Assembly: GCF_017308975.1 (NCBI RefSeq)
Contig: NZ_JADWPD010000003.1
Coordinates: 124,001-188,000 of the forward strand
Length of the DNA stretch: 64,000 nt
Direction: 5' to 3'
From: Amycolatopsis sp. MtRt-6
GTDB taxonomy: Bacteria > Actinomycetota > Actinomycetes > Mycobacteriales > Pseudonocardiaceae
Part shown: piece after piece, positions 15,994 through 25,575 of the stretch
How positions within the stretch are numbered: the stretch's first letter is position 1
How the letters are laid out: every line of letters begins with the position of its first letter
Program-made: the position numbers and the translations under genes
The notes under the pieces: model-generated
What the model saw: only the letters and a program-made list of their open reading frames with translations
What the model was told of the DNA's origin: nothing
Database searches by the model: none

Positions 15994-17338
15994 TCCTGCC
16001 GTACCGCTCCAAGGACACCTGTCGCTCGTGTCCGTGGTCGACCATGGGTTCCGGGTAGTCCTGGGGGCGGTCCTTCAGCTTGTGGACCGCCTTCCCCGGC
16101 ACCGAACGCAGCTCCGGCACGTACTTCCGCACGTAGTCCCCGTCCGGGTCGAACTTCTCGCCCTGGGTCGTCGGGTTGAAGATGCGGAAGTACGGTGCCG
16201 CGTCGGTGCCGCAGCCCGCTACCCACTGCCAGTTCAGCTGGTTCGATGCCAGGTCGCCGTCCACCAGGTGCTTCATGAAGTGGCGGGCGCCGAGCCACCA
16301 CGGCAGGTGCAGGTCCTTCACCAGGAAGCTCGCGACCACCATCCGCACCCGGTTGTGCATCCAGCCCTCCGCCAGCAGCTGCCGCATGCCCGCGTCCACG
16401 ATCGGGTAGCCCGTCCGGCCGGCGCACCACCGCGCGAACGCCTCGCGGTCGTCGTCGTACTCCATTCCGTCGAAGCGCTTGTCGTAGTTCTCGCGGGCCG
16501 TTTCCGGGCGGTGCCACAGGACGTCGGCGTGGAACTCGCGCCAGCAGATTTCGCTGCGCAACGACTTCGCGCCCGTCCGGTCGTCGCCGGCCAGGTCGGC
16601 CAGGATCGTGCGCGGGTGGATGCAACCCCAGCGCAGGTACGGCGAGAGCCGCGTGGTGCCTTCGCGGTCCGGGCGGTCGCGATCCTCGTCGTAGGTCTCG
16701 ATGCCGCCGTCGAGGAATGCGTGCCACACCGCCAGCGCGGCCCGCTCCCCCGGCTCGGGCAACGCCGCGGACACCTTCGGCGGGCATGGCACCTTCAGCG
16801 ACTTCGGCGGCGTCACCCAGTCCACAAGGGACGGTCCGGTGTCGGCGGGCGAATGCCGGCCGCGGGCGGCCCAGGCGCGGAAGAAGGGCGTGAAGACGCG
16901 GTACGGGCTGCCGTCCGGCTTGGTCACGCGGCCCGGCGTCACCGCGTACGGCGAACCCGTCTCGACCCAGTCGATGTTGTGCTCCGCCAACGCTTTCGCC
17001 ACCGCCGCGTCCCGGCGGCGGCCGTAGGGGCCGGTGTCGGCGCTGACGTGCACCGCCGCCGCGCCGATCGCGCGCGCCGCGGCGACGACCTCGGTCGCCG
17101 GGTCGCCGCGGACCAGCATCAGGCGGCCACCGAGCTGGTCGTTCAGCTTTTCGAGACAGCCGTACAGGAACGCCTCCCGCGGCGCGCCACCGGGCTTCAG
17201 CAGCGCCTCGTCGAGGACGTACAGCGCGAGCACGTGCTTGCTGTGGCGGGACGCCTCCAGCAGCGCGGCGTGGTCGCCGAGCCGCAGGTCACGGCGGAAC
17301 CACAGGACGACCGGCGCTTCACGAGTCACGACGGACAA
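15983..17338 (-). CDS. phr: Deoxyribodipyrimidine photolyase
   Basis: 451-residue class I CPD photolyase/cryptochrome, which repairs cyclobutane pyrimidine dimers with blue light using FADH- and an antenna. N-terminal DNA_photolyase domain: LWFRRDLRLGDHAAL. FAD-binding helical domain: TRLSPYLRWGCIHPR, ICWREFHADVLWH, the dimer-binding WCAGRTGYPIVDAGMRQL, and the WMHNRVRMVVASFLVKDL and DLASNQLNWQWVAGCGTDAAPYFR blocks (the latter in two pieces) all match. Length is normal. It lies downstream of gltA but is separated from it by a strong terminator. UV-exposed soil life fits. Confidence 0.95.
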   Translation of the reverse strand: MSVVTREAPVVLWFRRDLRLGDHAALLEASRHSKHVLALYVLDEALLKPGGAPREAFLYGCLEKLNDQLGGRLMLVRGDPATEVVAAARAIGAAAVHVSADTGPYGRRRDAAVAKALAEHNIDWVETGSPYAVTPGRVTKPDGSPYRVFTPFFRAWAARGRHSPADTGPSLVDWVTPPKSLKVPCPPKVSAALPEPGERAALAVWHAFLDGGIETYDEDRDRPDREGTTRLSPYLRWGCIHPRTILADLAGDDRTGAKSLRSEICWREFHADVLWHRPETARENYDKRFDGMEYDDDREAFARWCAGRTGYPIVDAGMRQLLAEGWMHNRVRMVVASFLVKDLHLPWWLGARHFMKHLVDGDLASNQLNWQWVAGCGTDAAPYFRIFNPTTQGEKFDPDGDYVRKYVPELRSVPGKAVHKLKDRPQDYPEPMVDHGHERQVSLERYGRITS

Positions 17339-17342
17339 CGAT

Positions 17343-17379
17343 AAACGCCCCGCCGTGCGGGTGCACGACGGGGCGTTTT
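17343..17379. terminator. Terminator of gltA
   Basis: A 16-bp stem (17343-17358 with 17363-17378, one C-A mismatch) closed by loop GGGT. It is flanked by A- and T-runs on both sides, so it reads as a factor-independent terminator on either strand. It lies between the stop of gltA and the start of the photolyase, both on the minus strand. Confidence 0.85.
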
Positions 17380-17390
17380 CGCAGAATTGA

Positions 17391-18707
<1,317 letters not shown>

Positions 18708-18904
18708 GCAAGTCCCTCTCACGTTGGGCACGGGCCGGCGGCGCCTGTACGTTCCACAGGTAGCCACGTGTTCACGCGAGGAAACACTGGCGCCTCGCTG
18801 CACACCGCCCCGCTGGGGTATGAAGAATGCCCCTCAACGTTAGTCGAGAAACCCGCCTTCGCGCAGCGGTGACGTTGCTCCCGGGGCCCCCTTTGGGACC
18901 AGGT

Positions 18905-19846
18905 TCACACGGTGGCCGCCATGTCGGCGGACGTGGGCGGCTCGGCGCCGCTGCGGGACACCGTGATCGACGCCGCTTTCGCCGCGAAGGTGAGGGCCTC
19001 GCGCCACGCGCCGGCGTCGAGAGTCGCCAGGTCGGTGGCCTCGCGGGTGTGCAGCCAGGCCAGCAGCGCGCCGTGCACGGTGTCGCCCGCGCCGATCGTG
19101 TCGACCACGGTGACCCTTCGCGACGGCACGTGGGCCAGCTCACCTGCGGCGGTGATCACCGAGAGCCCGTCGGCGCCCCGGGTGAGCACCACGGCGTCCA
19201 CACCGGACTCGATCCACGTCTTCGCCGCGGCGACCGGGTCGGCGCCGCCGGTGAGCCACGCGGCGTCGTCGTCGGAGACCTTCAGCAGCCGGACGTCCGG
19301 CAGCCAGGACGCGAACCGGGCCCGGTAGGCGGCCGGGTCGGCGATGAGCGCCTCGCGGATGTTGGGGTCGAGCACCGTCAGCACGCCACGGGCCGCTTCG
19401 CGCCGCAGCATCGCCTCGTAGGCCGAAGCGCCGGGCTCGAGGACCATGCCGAGCGTGCCCAGTGAGAGCGCTGTCACACTTTCCGCCAGCGGGCCCGGAT
19501 CCGCGACCAGCCTGTCCGCGGTGCCCTCGACGTAGAACGAGTAGCGCGCGGCGCCCTTCGCGTCGAGCGCCACGACGGCCAGCGTCGTCGGCTCGTCGCC
19601 GCGCTGCAGCAGCGAGGTGTCGACGGCGGAGGCGTGCAGCCGCTCGACCATCGCCTCGCCGAACCGGTCGGTGGACACGCGCGAGAGGAACGCCGACGGC
19701 ACGCCGAGCCGCCCGGCGGCCAGCGCCACGTTGTACGGGCCACCGCCCAGCCGGGGCAGCAGCGCGCACAGCCCACCGTCCACAGTGGAATCGAGGGGGT
19801 CGCCGGGAACCAGGTCGACCAGAGCTTCTCCGCCTACGACGATCAC
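18905..19846 (-). CDS. PfkB family sugar kinase (fructokinase-like)
   Basis: 313-residue ribokinase-superfamily kinase that phosphorylates a sugar. N-terminal signature GGGPYNVALAAGRLG (residues about 34-48) and C-terminal signature DTIGAGDTVHGALL with the catalytic Asp in GAGD; both needed motifs are intact. It resembles fructokinases by length and by the GGEALVDLVP start. The upstream minus-strand neighbour is a TetR gene, separated by a hairpin, so the two are probably not co-transcribed. No transporter is adjacent. Exact sugar not resolved. Confidence 0.88.
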   Translation of the reverse strand: MIVVGGEALVDLVPGDPLDSTVDGGLCALLPRLGGGPYNVALAAGRLGVPSAFLSRVSTDRFGEAMVERLHASAVDTSLLQRGDEPTTLAVVALDAKGAARYSFYVEGTADRLVADPGPLAESVTALSLGTLGMVLEPGASAYEAMLRREAARGVLTVLDPNIREALIADPAAYRARFASWLPDVRLLKVSDDDAAWLTGGADPVAAAKTWIESGVDAVVLTRGADGLSVITAAGELAHVPSRRVTVVDTIGAGDTVHGALLAWLHTREATDLATLDAGAWREALTFAAKAASITVSRSGAEPPTSADMAATV

Positions 19847-19871
19847 GCCGGGAGTTTAATTGACTCCCGGC
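19847..19871 (-). terminator. Hairpin between TetR gene and PfkB kinase
   Basis: GCCGGGAGT (19847-19855) and ACTCCCGGC (19863-19871), 9-bp perfect stem with an AT-rich loop TTAATTG. It lies just 5' of the kinase start and 3' of the TetR stop on the same strand. It may end the TetR transcript or act in the kinase leader. Confidence 0.55.
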
Positions 19872-19887
19872 TGACAATTCCTGTCCG

Positions 19888-20469
19888 CTATTTGTTCAAC
19901 CCGCCGAGCAGCAGTTCGCCCAAAGCGGTGAACGCCTCGGCGTCCGACACGTCGGTTCGCCCGCCGAGCACGCCGGTCTGGATGCCCTCGATGATCAGCC
20001 CGGTCATCTCGGCCACCAGCCGGGCGTGGACGTCGCGGAACACCCCGTCGGCGACGCCCTTGTCGATGAACTGCCGGAGCCGGCGCGCGGCGAACCGGCT
20101 GTTGAGCTGGTAGGCCTCCCGCGCCGGGCCGAACTCGGCGAGGTCACGCATGAAGGCCGCGGACGCCCGGTTGAGGTGTTCGGCGACGCCGGCCAGGTAC
20201 TCGCCGATGAGCTTGCGCGCGTCGTCGATGCCGGCGATGCGCTCTTCAATCCGCTCCGCGGCGCCGCGGAAGAACCCGGTCACGACCCGGACGGCGAGCT
20301 GCTCCTTGCTGGGCGCGAGCGCGTAGAGCGTCGACTTCGAGCAGCGCAGGTGGCCGGCGAGGTCGTCGAGCGTGAAGGCGGCGAAGCCCTCGGCCAGGAA
20401 GAGTGCCTCGAGGTCGCCGAGCAGCGCCTGCTGGCGCGCGGTCGGCCGGCGGCGGGGTTCGGGGCGCAT
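19888..20469 (-). CDS. TetR family regulator divergent from acyl-CoA dehydrogenase
   Basis: 193-residue repressor. The start ATG at 20469 gives [17 protein letters not shown]; the frame extends further upstream but only through the operator region and a dispersed repeat. The helix-turn-helix is [27 protein letters not shown] (in two overlapping pieces around residues 33-58). The C-terminal domain resembles TetR_C regulators of fatty-acid genes. The divergent acyl-CoA dehydrogenase begins 161 bp away with a set of GTACTC/GAGTAC palindromes between, which fits control of lipid catabolism by an acyl-CoA ligand. Confidence 0.85.
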   Translation of the reverse strand: MRPEPRRRPTARQQALLGDLEALFLAEGFAAFTLDDLAGHLRCSKSTLYALAPSKEQLAVRVVTGFFRGAAERIEERIAGIDDARKLIGEYLAGVAEHLNRASAAFMRDLAEFGPAREAYQLNSRFAARRLRQFIDKGVADGVFRDVHARLVAEMTGLIIEGIQTGVLGGRTDVSDAEAFTALGELLLGGLNK

Positions 20470-20512
20470 CGGCTCACTATCTCCTACGTCTTCCGGCCAC
20501 CCCAGGCCTGTC

Positions 20513-20553
20513 GTACTGTACTCTAGACAATCCTGGAGTACTGGTTTCAGTAC
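20513..20553. promoter_or_regulatory. Nested GTACTG/GAGTAC operator
   Basis: Inner arms GTACTC (20518-20523) and GAGTAC (20536-20541) with a 12-bp spacer are nested in outer arms GTACTG (20513-20518) and CAGTAC (20548-20553). The block is AT-richer than its surroundings and lies between the divergent TetR and acyl-CoA dehydrogenase genes, so it is the likely TetR binding site. Confidence 0.6.
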
Positions 20554-20562
20554 AGCGCTTTG

Positions 20563-20604
20563 CGGGGCTTCGCCCCGGCCGGGGGCTTCGCCACCCGGAC
20601 CCCC
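20563..20604 (+). repeat. Dispersed hairpin repeat, copy 1
   Basis: A 42-bp element that begins CGGGGCTTCGCCCCGG and ends CACCCGGACCCCC. It folds as a short GGGGC-TTC-GCCCC hairpin followed by a second, longer imperfect stem. A nearly identical 43-bp copy lies at 53901-53943, in the same orientation. Here it is in the leader of the acyl-CoA dehydrogenase gene. Confidence 0.75.
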
Positions 20605-20630
20605 GCAAGATGTGGTTTGGGAGGACACCG

Positions 20631-21767
20631 ATGCCCGCCGAACGCCTGCTGCCCGACGCGGAAGCCGCGGCACTGGTCGCGCTGACCAGAGAGATCGCGC
20701 GCGACGAGCTGGCCCCGCGGGCGGCGGCGGCCGAGGAAGCCGAGCAGTTCCCCCGCGAGCAGTTCCGCCTGCTCGGCAAGTCCGGGCTGCTGGGCCTGCC
20801 GTACCCGGAGCGCTGGGGCGGCGGCGACGTGCCGTACGAGGTCTACCTGCAGGTCCTGGAGGAGATCGCGGCGGCGTGGATGACGGTCGGCGTCGGGCTG
20901 TCGGTGCACACGATGTCCTGCTACGCGCTGGCGGAGTACGGCACCGACGAGCAGCGCGAGAAGTGGCTGCCGGAGATGCTCGAAGGCGCGCTCCTGGGCG
21001 CGTACGCGCTGTCGGAGACGAACGCGGGCTCGGACGCGGCGGCGCTGTCGACGCGCGCGCGTCTCGACGGCCCGGACTACGTCGTCAACGGCACGAAGGC
21101 GTGGATCACGCACGCGGGCGTGGCGGACTTCTACACGACGATGGTCCGCACGGGTGCGGACGAGATCTCCTGCCTCCTGGTCGACTCGTCGACGCCGGGC
21201 CTGTCGGCCGCACCGCGCGAGCGCAAGATGGGCCTGACGGGCTCCCCGACGGCCCAGATGATCTTCGACGGCGCGCGCGTACCCGCTTCGCGGCTCTTGG
21301 GCGACCCTGGTGCCGGGCTCCGCATCGCGCTGTCGTCGCTGAGCTCGGGCCGGCTCGGGATCGCGGCGTGCGCGGTGGGCCTGGCACAGGCGGCACTGGA
21401 CGAAGCGGTGGCGTACGCGAAGGGCCGTTCGCAGTTCGGCCGTCCGATCATCGACTTCCAGGGCGTCGAGTTCCTGCTGGCGGACATGGCGGCGACGGTG
21501 GAGGCGTCCCGCGCGCTGTACCTGGACGCGGCCCGGCGACGCGACCGCGGGATGCCGTTCAAGCGCCAGGCGTCGATCGCCAAGCTGGTGGCCACGGACG
21601 GCGCGATGAAGGTGACGACGGACGCGGTCCAGGTCCTCGGCGGGGCCGGGTACACGCGGGACTTCCCGGTGGAGCGGTACATGCGGGAGGCGAAGGTGCC
21701 GCAGATCTTCGAGGGCACGAACCAGATCCAGCGGGTGGTCATCGCCCGCGAGCTGAAGAACGCATAG
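20631..21767 (+). CDS. Acyl-CoA dehydrogenase
   Basis: 378-residue FAD enzyme of the medium/short-chain acyl-CoA dehydrogenase family, which makes trans-2-enoyl-CoA in beta-oxidation or amino-acid breakdown. Seen in order: N-terminal helical domain, FAD-site [16 protein letters not shown], the KAWITHAG strand, the [12 protein letters not shown] helix, and the catalytic base Glu361 in [12 protein letters not shown] at the C-terminus. The ATG at 20631 follows GGGAGGAC. Frame upstream passes through the dispersed repeat and is not coding. Divergent TetR probably controls it. The chain-length specificity is not clear. Confidence 0.93.
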   Translation: MPAERLLPDAEAAALVALTREIARDELAPRAAAAEEAEQFPREQFRLLGKSGLLGLPYPERWGGGDVPYEVYLQVLEEIAAAWMTVGVGLSVHTMSCYALAEYGTDEQREKWLPEMLEGALLGAYALSETNAGSDAAALSTRARLDGPDYVVNGTKAWITHAGVADFYTTMVRTGADEISCLLVDSSTPGLSAAPRERKMGLTGSPTAQMIFDGARVPASRLLGDPGAGLRIALSSLSSGRLGIAACAVGLAQAALDEAVAYAKGRSQFGRPIIDFQGVEFLLADMAATVEASRALYLDAARRRDRGMPFKRQASIAKLVATDGAMKVTTDAVQVLGGAGYTRDFPVERYMREAKVPQIFEGTNQIQRVVIARELKNA

Positions 21768-21816
21768 CTCGATCCAGCGACGGCTGTCGCTTTCCGGTGA
21801 CGGATACCGTCGCGGC

Positions 21817-22368
21817 ATGCCCGGTCATCTGCTGACCATCGAGGAGTACGCGGCCCTCGGTGGCACCGCCGTCGGTTTCACCGAGCTGATGGAGGGCCGG
21901 GTGGTGACGTGCCCCTGGTCCGGGCGGCGGCACGACCTGGCGGTCTGCCTGCTGGCCGCGGCGCTCGAGCGGCAGTTGCCGGCCGGGTTCGCGTTCGTCG
22001 TCGCCAACGACCTGGACCTGGGCCTGAGCCCGGACGGCGGCCCCGGTTTCGCACGCCGTCCGGACTTGCTGGTCCTGGAGCGGGCAGCGCTGGACAGTGG
22101 CGACGGCCTGCTCCGGGCGGCCGACGTGGTGCTGGTGGTGGAGGTGGTGGCGCCGGGTTCGCGGCGGACTGATTACCAGGTCAAGCACGACGAGTACGCC
22201 GATGCCGGGATTCCGCATTATTGGATCGTCGACCTGGGTGAGCGGGTCTCGGTGGTGGAGTGCCGGGCGGGCGATTCCGGCTACGTCGACGCGGCGGCGG
22301 TGAGCGGGACCTTCGTGACCGAGGTTCCGTTCCCGGTGCGGCTCGATCTCGACGCGCTGATTCCGTGA
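21817..22368 (+). CDS. Uma2 family putative nuclease, copy 1
   Basis: 183-residue Uma2 (DUF820) protein with a PD-(D/E)XK nuclease-like fold. Seen: LLTIEEYAAL start, ARRPDLLVLE (the PD), VVEVVAPGSRRTDYQVK (Glu and Lys of the core) and YADAGIPHYWIVD, which together are the Uma2 signature. Biological function is unknown; these genes are strongly amplified in cyanobacteria and common in actinomycetes. A paralogue of similar length lies 16 bp downstream in the same direction, so this is a tandem duplication that has diverged. No toxin-antitoxin partner is seen. Confidence 0.88.
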   Translation: MPGHLLTIEEYAALGGTAVGFTELMEGRVVTCPWSGRRHDLAVCLLAAALERQLPAGFAFVVANDLDLGLSPDGGPGFARRPDLLVLERAALDSGDGLLRAADVVLVVEVVAPGSRRTDYQVKHDEYADAGIPHYWIVDLGERVSVVECRAGDSGYVDAAAVSGTFVTEVPFPVRLDLDALIP

Positions 22369-22384
22369 GAGGACGGGAGACACG

Positions 22385-22951
22385 ATGGCCGTAACTCCGG
22401 TGCGACTGCTGACGATCGAGGAGTACGCGGCGCTCGGCGAAACCGAGGTTGGCTACACCGAGCTCGTAGAAGGCCGGGTGGTGATATCACCCAACCCCAG
22501 CGCCCGACACAACCTGGCTGCCTTTTCGCTTGCACGGCAGCTCGATCCACAGCTGCCACCCGGGCTGACGGTCATCCTCGGCATCGACGTGGACCTGCAG
22601 TTGGCACCTGCCGGCCAGCCCGGCTTCTCGCGCCGGCCCGACCTGCTGATTTTCGACAAAGCCGCGCTCGCGCGTGGTGCCGAGGAGATGCTTCGCGCCG
22701 ACGAGGTCGCGGCGGTGGTCGAGGTCGTATCACCGGCGTCGGAGCGCACCGACTACCGGGTGAAGCACGACGAGTACGCCGACGCCGGCATCCCGCACTA
22801 CTGGATCATCGACACGAGCGAGCCCATCTCGCTGGTCGCATGCCACCAAGCCGGTGAGTTCGGCTACCTGGACGCCGCCGCGGTCACCGGCACCTTCGTC
22901 ACCGACGTACCCTTCCCCGTCAAGATCGACCTGACCGCGCTCCTCGACTGA
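22385..22951 (+). CDS. Uma2 family putative nuclease, copy 2
   Basis: 188 residues, clearly paralogous to the gene just upstream: the same LLTIEEYAALGETEVGYTEL start, SRRPDLLIFDKAAL, VVEVVSPASERTDYRVK and YADAGIPHYWIID. All core residues of the PD-(D/E)XK-like site are kept, so both copies should be active if the family is. The SPAS form is closer to the usual Uma2 consensus than the APGS of copy 1. Co-transcribed with copy 1 and ended by a 12-bp perfect hairpin. Confidence 0.88.
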   Translation: MAVTPVRLLTIEEYAALGETEVGYTELVEGRVVISPNPSARHNLAAFSLARQLDPQLPPGLTVILGIDVDLQLAPAGQPGFSRRPDLLIFDKAALARGAEEMLRADEVAAVVEVVSPASERTDYRVKHDEYADAGIPHYWIIDTSEPISLVACHQAGEFGYLDAAAVTGTFVTDVPFPVKIDLTALLD

Positions 22952-22955
22952 TCGA

Positions 22956-22992
22956 ACGGCACGCCGGAACCGCCCGGTCACCGGCGTGCCGT
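22956..22992. terminator. Perfect 12-bp hairpin between convergent genes
   Basis: ACGGCACGCCGG (22956-22967), 13-nt loop, exact complement (22981-22992). It serves the Uma2 pair on the plus strand and the amidohydrolase on the minus strand. Confidence 0.75.
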
Positions 22993-22999
22993 CCGAAAC

Positions 23000-24217
23000 T
23001 CAGCGGGCCTCGCGGTACCTGCGGTCCTTCGACACGCCCTCGCCGGTCGACTCGTCGAAGTGGTACACCTCGTCGCCGCGGACGAAGACTCGCAGGGCGC
23101 GGTTCATCACGTCCAGCGGGTCGCCCGACCACAACACCACGTCGGCGTCCAGGCCCGGCTTCAGGGAACCGATCTGCCCGTCCAGGCCGAGCATCGAGGC
23201 CGGGTTGATCGTCAGCGACTTCAGCGCCGTTGCCGGGTCGAGGCCGTCCTTCACCGCCAGGGCCGCCTGGTACACCAGGAAGTTGATCGGGATCACCGGG
23301 TGGTCCGTCGTGATCGCGATCTTCACGCCCGCGCGAGCCAGGATGCCCGCCGAACGCAGCGTGCGGTTGCGCAGCTCCACCTTGGACTTCGTGGTGAACA
23401 GCGGGCCCAGGATCACCGGCACCTCGCGCGCAGCCAGCAGGTCCGCGATCAGGTGGCCTTCGGTACCGTGGTTGATCACCAGGTTGTAGCCGAACTCGTC
23501 GGCCAGCCGGATCGCCGTCACGATGTCGTCCGCGCGGTGGACGTGCTGGTCCCAGTACAGCTCGCCGTCGAGGACCTTCGACAGCGTCTCCAGCGTCAGG
23601 TCCACCTCGTGCGGCTTGCCCTCGGACTCCGCGTGCGCGCGCTTCGCCTGGTAGTTGCGGGCCTTGGTGAACGCCTCGCGCAGGATCGCCGCGACGCCCA
23701 GCCGCGTCGACGGCGTCTGCTTTTTGTCCCCGTACACGCGCTTCGGGTTTTCGCCGAGCGCGCTCTTCACGCTGACGTGCTCCGCGAACGTCATGTCGAG
23801 GATGCTGCGGCCCCACGTCTTGACGCCGATCGTCTGGCCGCCGATCGGGTTGCCCGACCCCGGCTTGATGACGACGCTCGTGACGCCGCCGGCCAGCGCG
23901 TCGTCGAAGCCCGGCTCGTACGGGTCGATGCCGTCGACCGCGCGGAAGCGGGCGCCGTTCGGGTCGGTCATCTCGTTGGTGTCGTTGCCGGCCCAGCCCT
24001 CGCCGTCCTCGTGGACGCCGAGGTGGGCGTGGGCGTCGATGAAGCCGGGCAGCACCCAGGTGCCGGCCGCGTCGACAAGTTCGGCGTCCTCCGGGATGTC
24101 GACGTCCGCCTCGGTGCCGACCGCGACGATCCGGCCGCCGTCGATCAGGACCGTGCCGCCCTCGATGGGATCACCGTCGATGGGGACGACATAGCCCCCG
24201 ACAATTGCCTTCGCCAT
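23000..24217 (-). CDS. Amidohydrolase family protein (imidazolonepropionase/dihydroorotase-like)
   Basis: 405-residue metal-dependent hydrolase of the amidohydrolase superfamily with cytoplasmic location. Metal ligands: HAHLGVH after LPGFIDA (HxH), YNLVINHGTEGH (His), and ITTDHPVIP (Asp). The composite N- and C-terminal small domain is shown by MAKAIVGGYVVPIDGDP at the start and LKPGLDADVVLWSGDPLD near the end. Start ATG at 24217; sequence upstream in frame is non-coding. The TetR gene lies 11 bp upstream on the same strand, so they form a two-gene unit. Substrate unknown; proteins of this type are annotated simply as amidohydrolases. Confidence 0.87.
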   Translation of the reverse strand: MAKAIVGGYVVPIDGDPIEGGTVLIDGGRIVAVGTEADVDIPEDAELVDAAGTWVLPGFIDAHAHLGVHEDGEGWAGNDTNEMTDPNGARFRAVDGIDPYEPGFDDALAGGVTSVVIKPGSGNPIGGQTIGVKTWGRSILDMTFAEHVSVKSALGENPKRVYGDKKQTPSTRLGVAAILREAFTKARNYQAKRAHAESEGKPHEVDLTLETLSKVLDGELYWDQHVHRADDIVTAIRLADEFGYNLVINHGTEGHLIADLLAAREVPVILGPLFTTKSKVELRNRTLRSAGILARAGVKIAITTDHPVIPINFLVYQAALAVKDGLDPATALKSLTINPASMLGLDGQIGSLKPGLDADVVLWSGDPLDVMNRALRVFVRGDEVYHFDESTGEGVSKDRRYREAR

Positions 24218-24228
24218 AGTTCGCCACG

Positions 24229-24891
24229 CTAACGAACTCCCCCGGGCGCCTGCACGCGGGTGTAGGGCCAGCCGGCCAGCCCGGTCTCCAGCAGCTCGAA
24301 GGCCCGGGCCGCCTCGGCGCCGATGGTGTCGGCGATCCGGTCGTTGGAGTGCCCGGCGAGCGTGAGCGCCTGGATGCGCTGGAACAGCACACGGTGAACG
24401 GCGCTCAGCAACCCGGCGGCAGTCTCGACGGCGATGTCGTCCGGCCGGACCCGAGCGGCCTCGGCCAGCGCCTGGGCCAGCCGGTGTTCGCGCTGGTCGT
24501 GCAGGCCACGCAGGCACGTGGTCAGGGTCGGGCTGTCGGCGATCATGCGGGCGAACTCCGGCCCGGAGAAGCCCGCGACCGGGTTGCGGGTGGCGACGGC
24601 GTCGGCGAACGCGCGACGCAGCGCAGCCGGCACCGATTCGCCCGGCGAACGGGTGGCCACAGCGTCGGCCAGGGAGCCGGCGAACTCCTCCTGGTGGTCC
24701 AGGGCCAGGTCTTCCTTGCGCGCGAAGTAGTTGGTGACGGTCTTCTTGGCGACGCGGGCGGCGTCGGCGATCTCGGCGATGGTCGTCTGCTCGAAGCCCT
24801 GGGCGATGAACAGCCTGGTCGCGTGGTCGGAGATGAGCTGCCGCGTCTCCTGCTTCTTGGCCTCGCGGAGCCCGCCGGTCTCAGTAGTCAT
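24229..24891 (-). CDS. TetR family regulator divergent from VOC protein
   Basis: 220-residue repressor with helix-turn-helix TIAEIADAARVAKKTVTNYF (about residues 36-55) and a C-terminal domain of the MftR-like kind (LAQALAEAARVRPDDIAVE). It is transcribed with the downstream amidohydrolase and diverges from a glyoxalase-fold gene. The intergenic 102 bp carry two 26-nt imperfect direct repeats and a promoter-like TTGACA, so autoregulation and control of the VOC gene are likely. The inducer may be a small toxic molecule handled by the VOC protein. Confidence 0.87.
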   Translation of the reverse strand: MTTETGGLREAKKQETRQLISDHATRLFIAQGFEQTTIAEIADAARVAKKTVTNYFARKEDLALDHQEEFAGSLADAVATRSPGESVPAALRRAFADAVATRNPVAGFSGPEFARMIADSPTLTTCLRGLHDQREHRLAQALAEAARVRPDDIAVETAAGLLSAVHRVLFQRIQALTLAGHSNDRIADTIGAEAARAFELLETGLAGWPYTRVQAPGGVR

Positions 24892-24896
24892 GGAGC

Positions 24897-24973
24897 AATC
24901 TTACTCTCGTGGCAAATTTATGTTGACACACCTTAGCTGCCGCGGCTAATCTTACGTCGGTAGCAAGTTTACG
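24897..24973. promoter_or_regulatory. Pair of 26-nt direct repeats, TetR operators
   Basis: AATCTTAC...GGCAAATTTATG (24897-24922) and AATCTTAC...AGCAAGTTTACG (24948-24973) are imperfect direct repeats 51 bp apart, about five helical turns. They flank the promoter between the divergent TetR and VOC genes. An inner TTAGC/GCTAA inverted repeat lies at 24933-24949. Likely sites for the adjacent TetR protein. Confidence 0.6.
24923..24952 (+). promoter_or_regulatory. Sigma-70-type promoter of the VOC gene
   Basis: TTGACA at 24923-24928 and TAATCT at 24947-24952 with an 18-bp spacer fit the housekeeping consensus (TTGACA, TANNNT). The predicted transcription start is about 35 bp before the GTG start, and the element lies exactly between the two direct repeats, so a bound repressor would occlude it. 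Confidence 0.5.
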
Positions 24974-24993
24974 ACGATCCACCGAGGAGCCTC

Positions 24994-25377
24994 GTGCAGT
25001 TCACCGCCTCCACCGTCTCGCTGACCGTCGACGACGTCGCCGCGTCGCAGGAGTTCTTCACCACCCACCTCGGCTACGCCGTCCAGCAGGCCGCCGAGGG
25101 CTTCGCGTCCCTGACCCGCTCCGACGCCTTCGACGTCGTCCTGCTCGCCCGCGGGATCGAGGTGCTGCCGCCGGAGCAGCGTGACCAGCGCGCCGGCGGG
25201 CTGATCCTCGCCTACACCGTGGCCGACGGCCTCGACGAAGAAGAACAGCGGCTGCGGGCCGCGGGCGCGCCGATCACCATGCCGCTGCGCGAAGAGCCCT
25301 GGGGCGAACGCCTGTTCCAGGTGACCGACCCCAACGGCGTCGTCGTCCAGTTCGTCCAGTGGGCCGGCCAGAACTGA
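24994..25377 (+). CDS. VOC family (glyoxalase/bleomycin-resistance fold) protein
   Basis: 127-residue single VOC domain with two beta-alpha-beta-beta-beta modules: STVSLTVDDVAASQEFFTTHLGY at the start (in the TVSLTVDDV and EFFTTHLGY pieces) and PWGERLFQVTDPNGVVVQFVQW at the end. Such proteins act as small dioxygenases, isomerases or antibiotic-binding resistance proteins. Start is GTG 24994 after GAGGAG. It is under a TetR-type divergon, as many resistance or detoxification VOC genes are. Metal ligands could not be assigned with confidence. Confidence 0.87.
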   Translation: MQFTASTVSLTVDDVAASQEFFTTHLGYAVQQAAEGFASLTRSDAFDVVLLARGIEVLPPEQRDQRAGGLILAYTVADGLDEEEQRLRAAGAPITMPLREEPWGERLFQVTDPNGVVVQFVQWAGQN

Positions 25378-25406
25378 ACACCCCTCCGAAAAGAAGGAGT
25401 CCCCTC

Positions 25407-25568
25407 TTGCGAAAGCCTGCGAACCTCACCACCGCGGACACCGGATCCGGCCCCGTCACCGACGGCCGGCGCGGGCGGAGCGATCGCGCCCTGCCGCACC
25501 GGAACGGCAGGAAAACCCAAGGGCGGCAAGGAAAGCCGGTCCTCCGTCAGCGCCGCACCGGCGCATGA
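25407..25568 (+). CDS. Possible small protein after the VOC gene
   Basis: Open frame of 53 residues from a TTG at 25407, preceded at a good distance by AAGGAG (25394-25399), 29 bp after the VOC stop and just before a strong terminator. The product is basic (LRKPANLTTADTGSGPVTD at the start, arginine-rich afterwards), with no signal or membrane segment. GC at third codon positions is high in the first half and weaker in the second, so coding status is uncertain. I do not recognise it; a faint likeness of TTADTGSGPVTD to catalase N-termini is not enough to call a remnant. Confidence 0.25.
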   Translation: MRKPANLTTADTGSGPVTDGRRGRSDRALPHRNGRKTQGRQGKPVLRQRRTGA

Positions 25569-25575
25569 GGACAGC

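Noticed and set aside
25407..25568. Catalase gene remnant
   Set aside because: Only a dozen residues (TTADTGSGPVTD) are loosely like catalase N-termini and nothing of the catalytic core follows.
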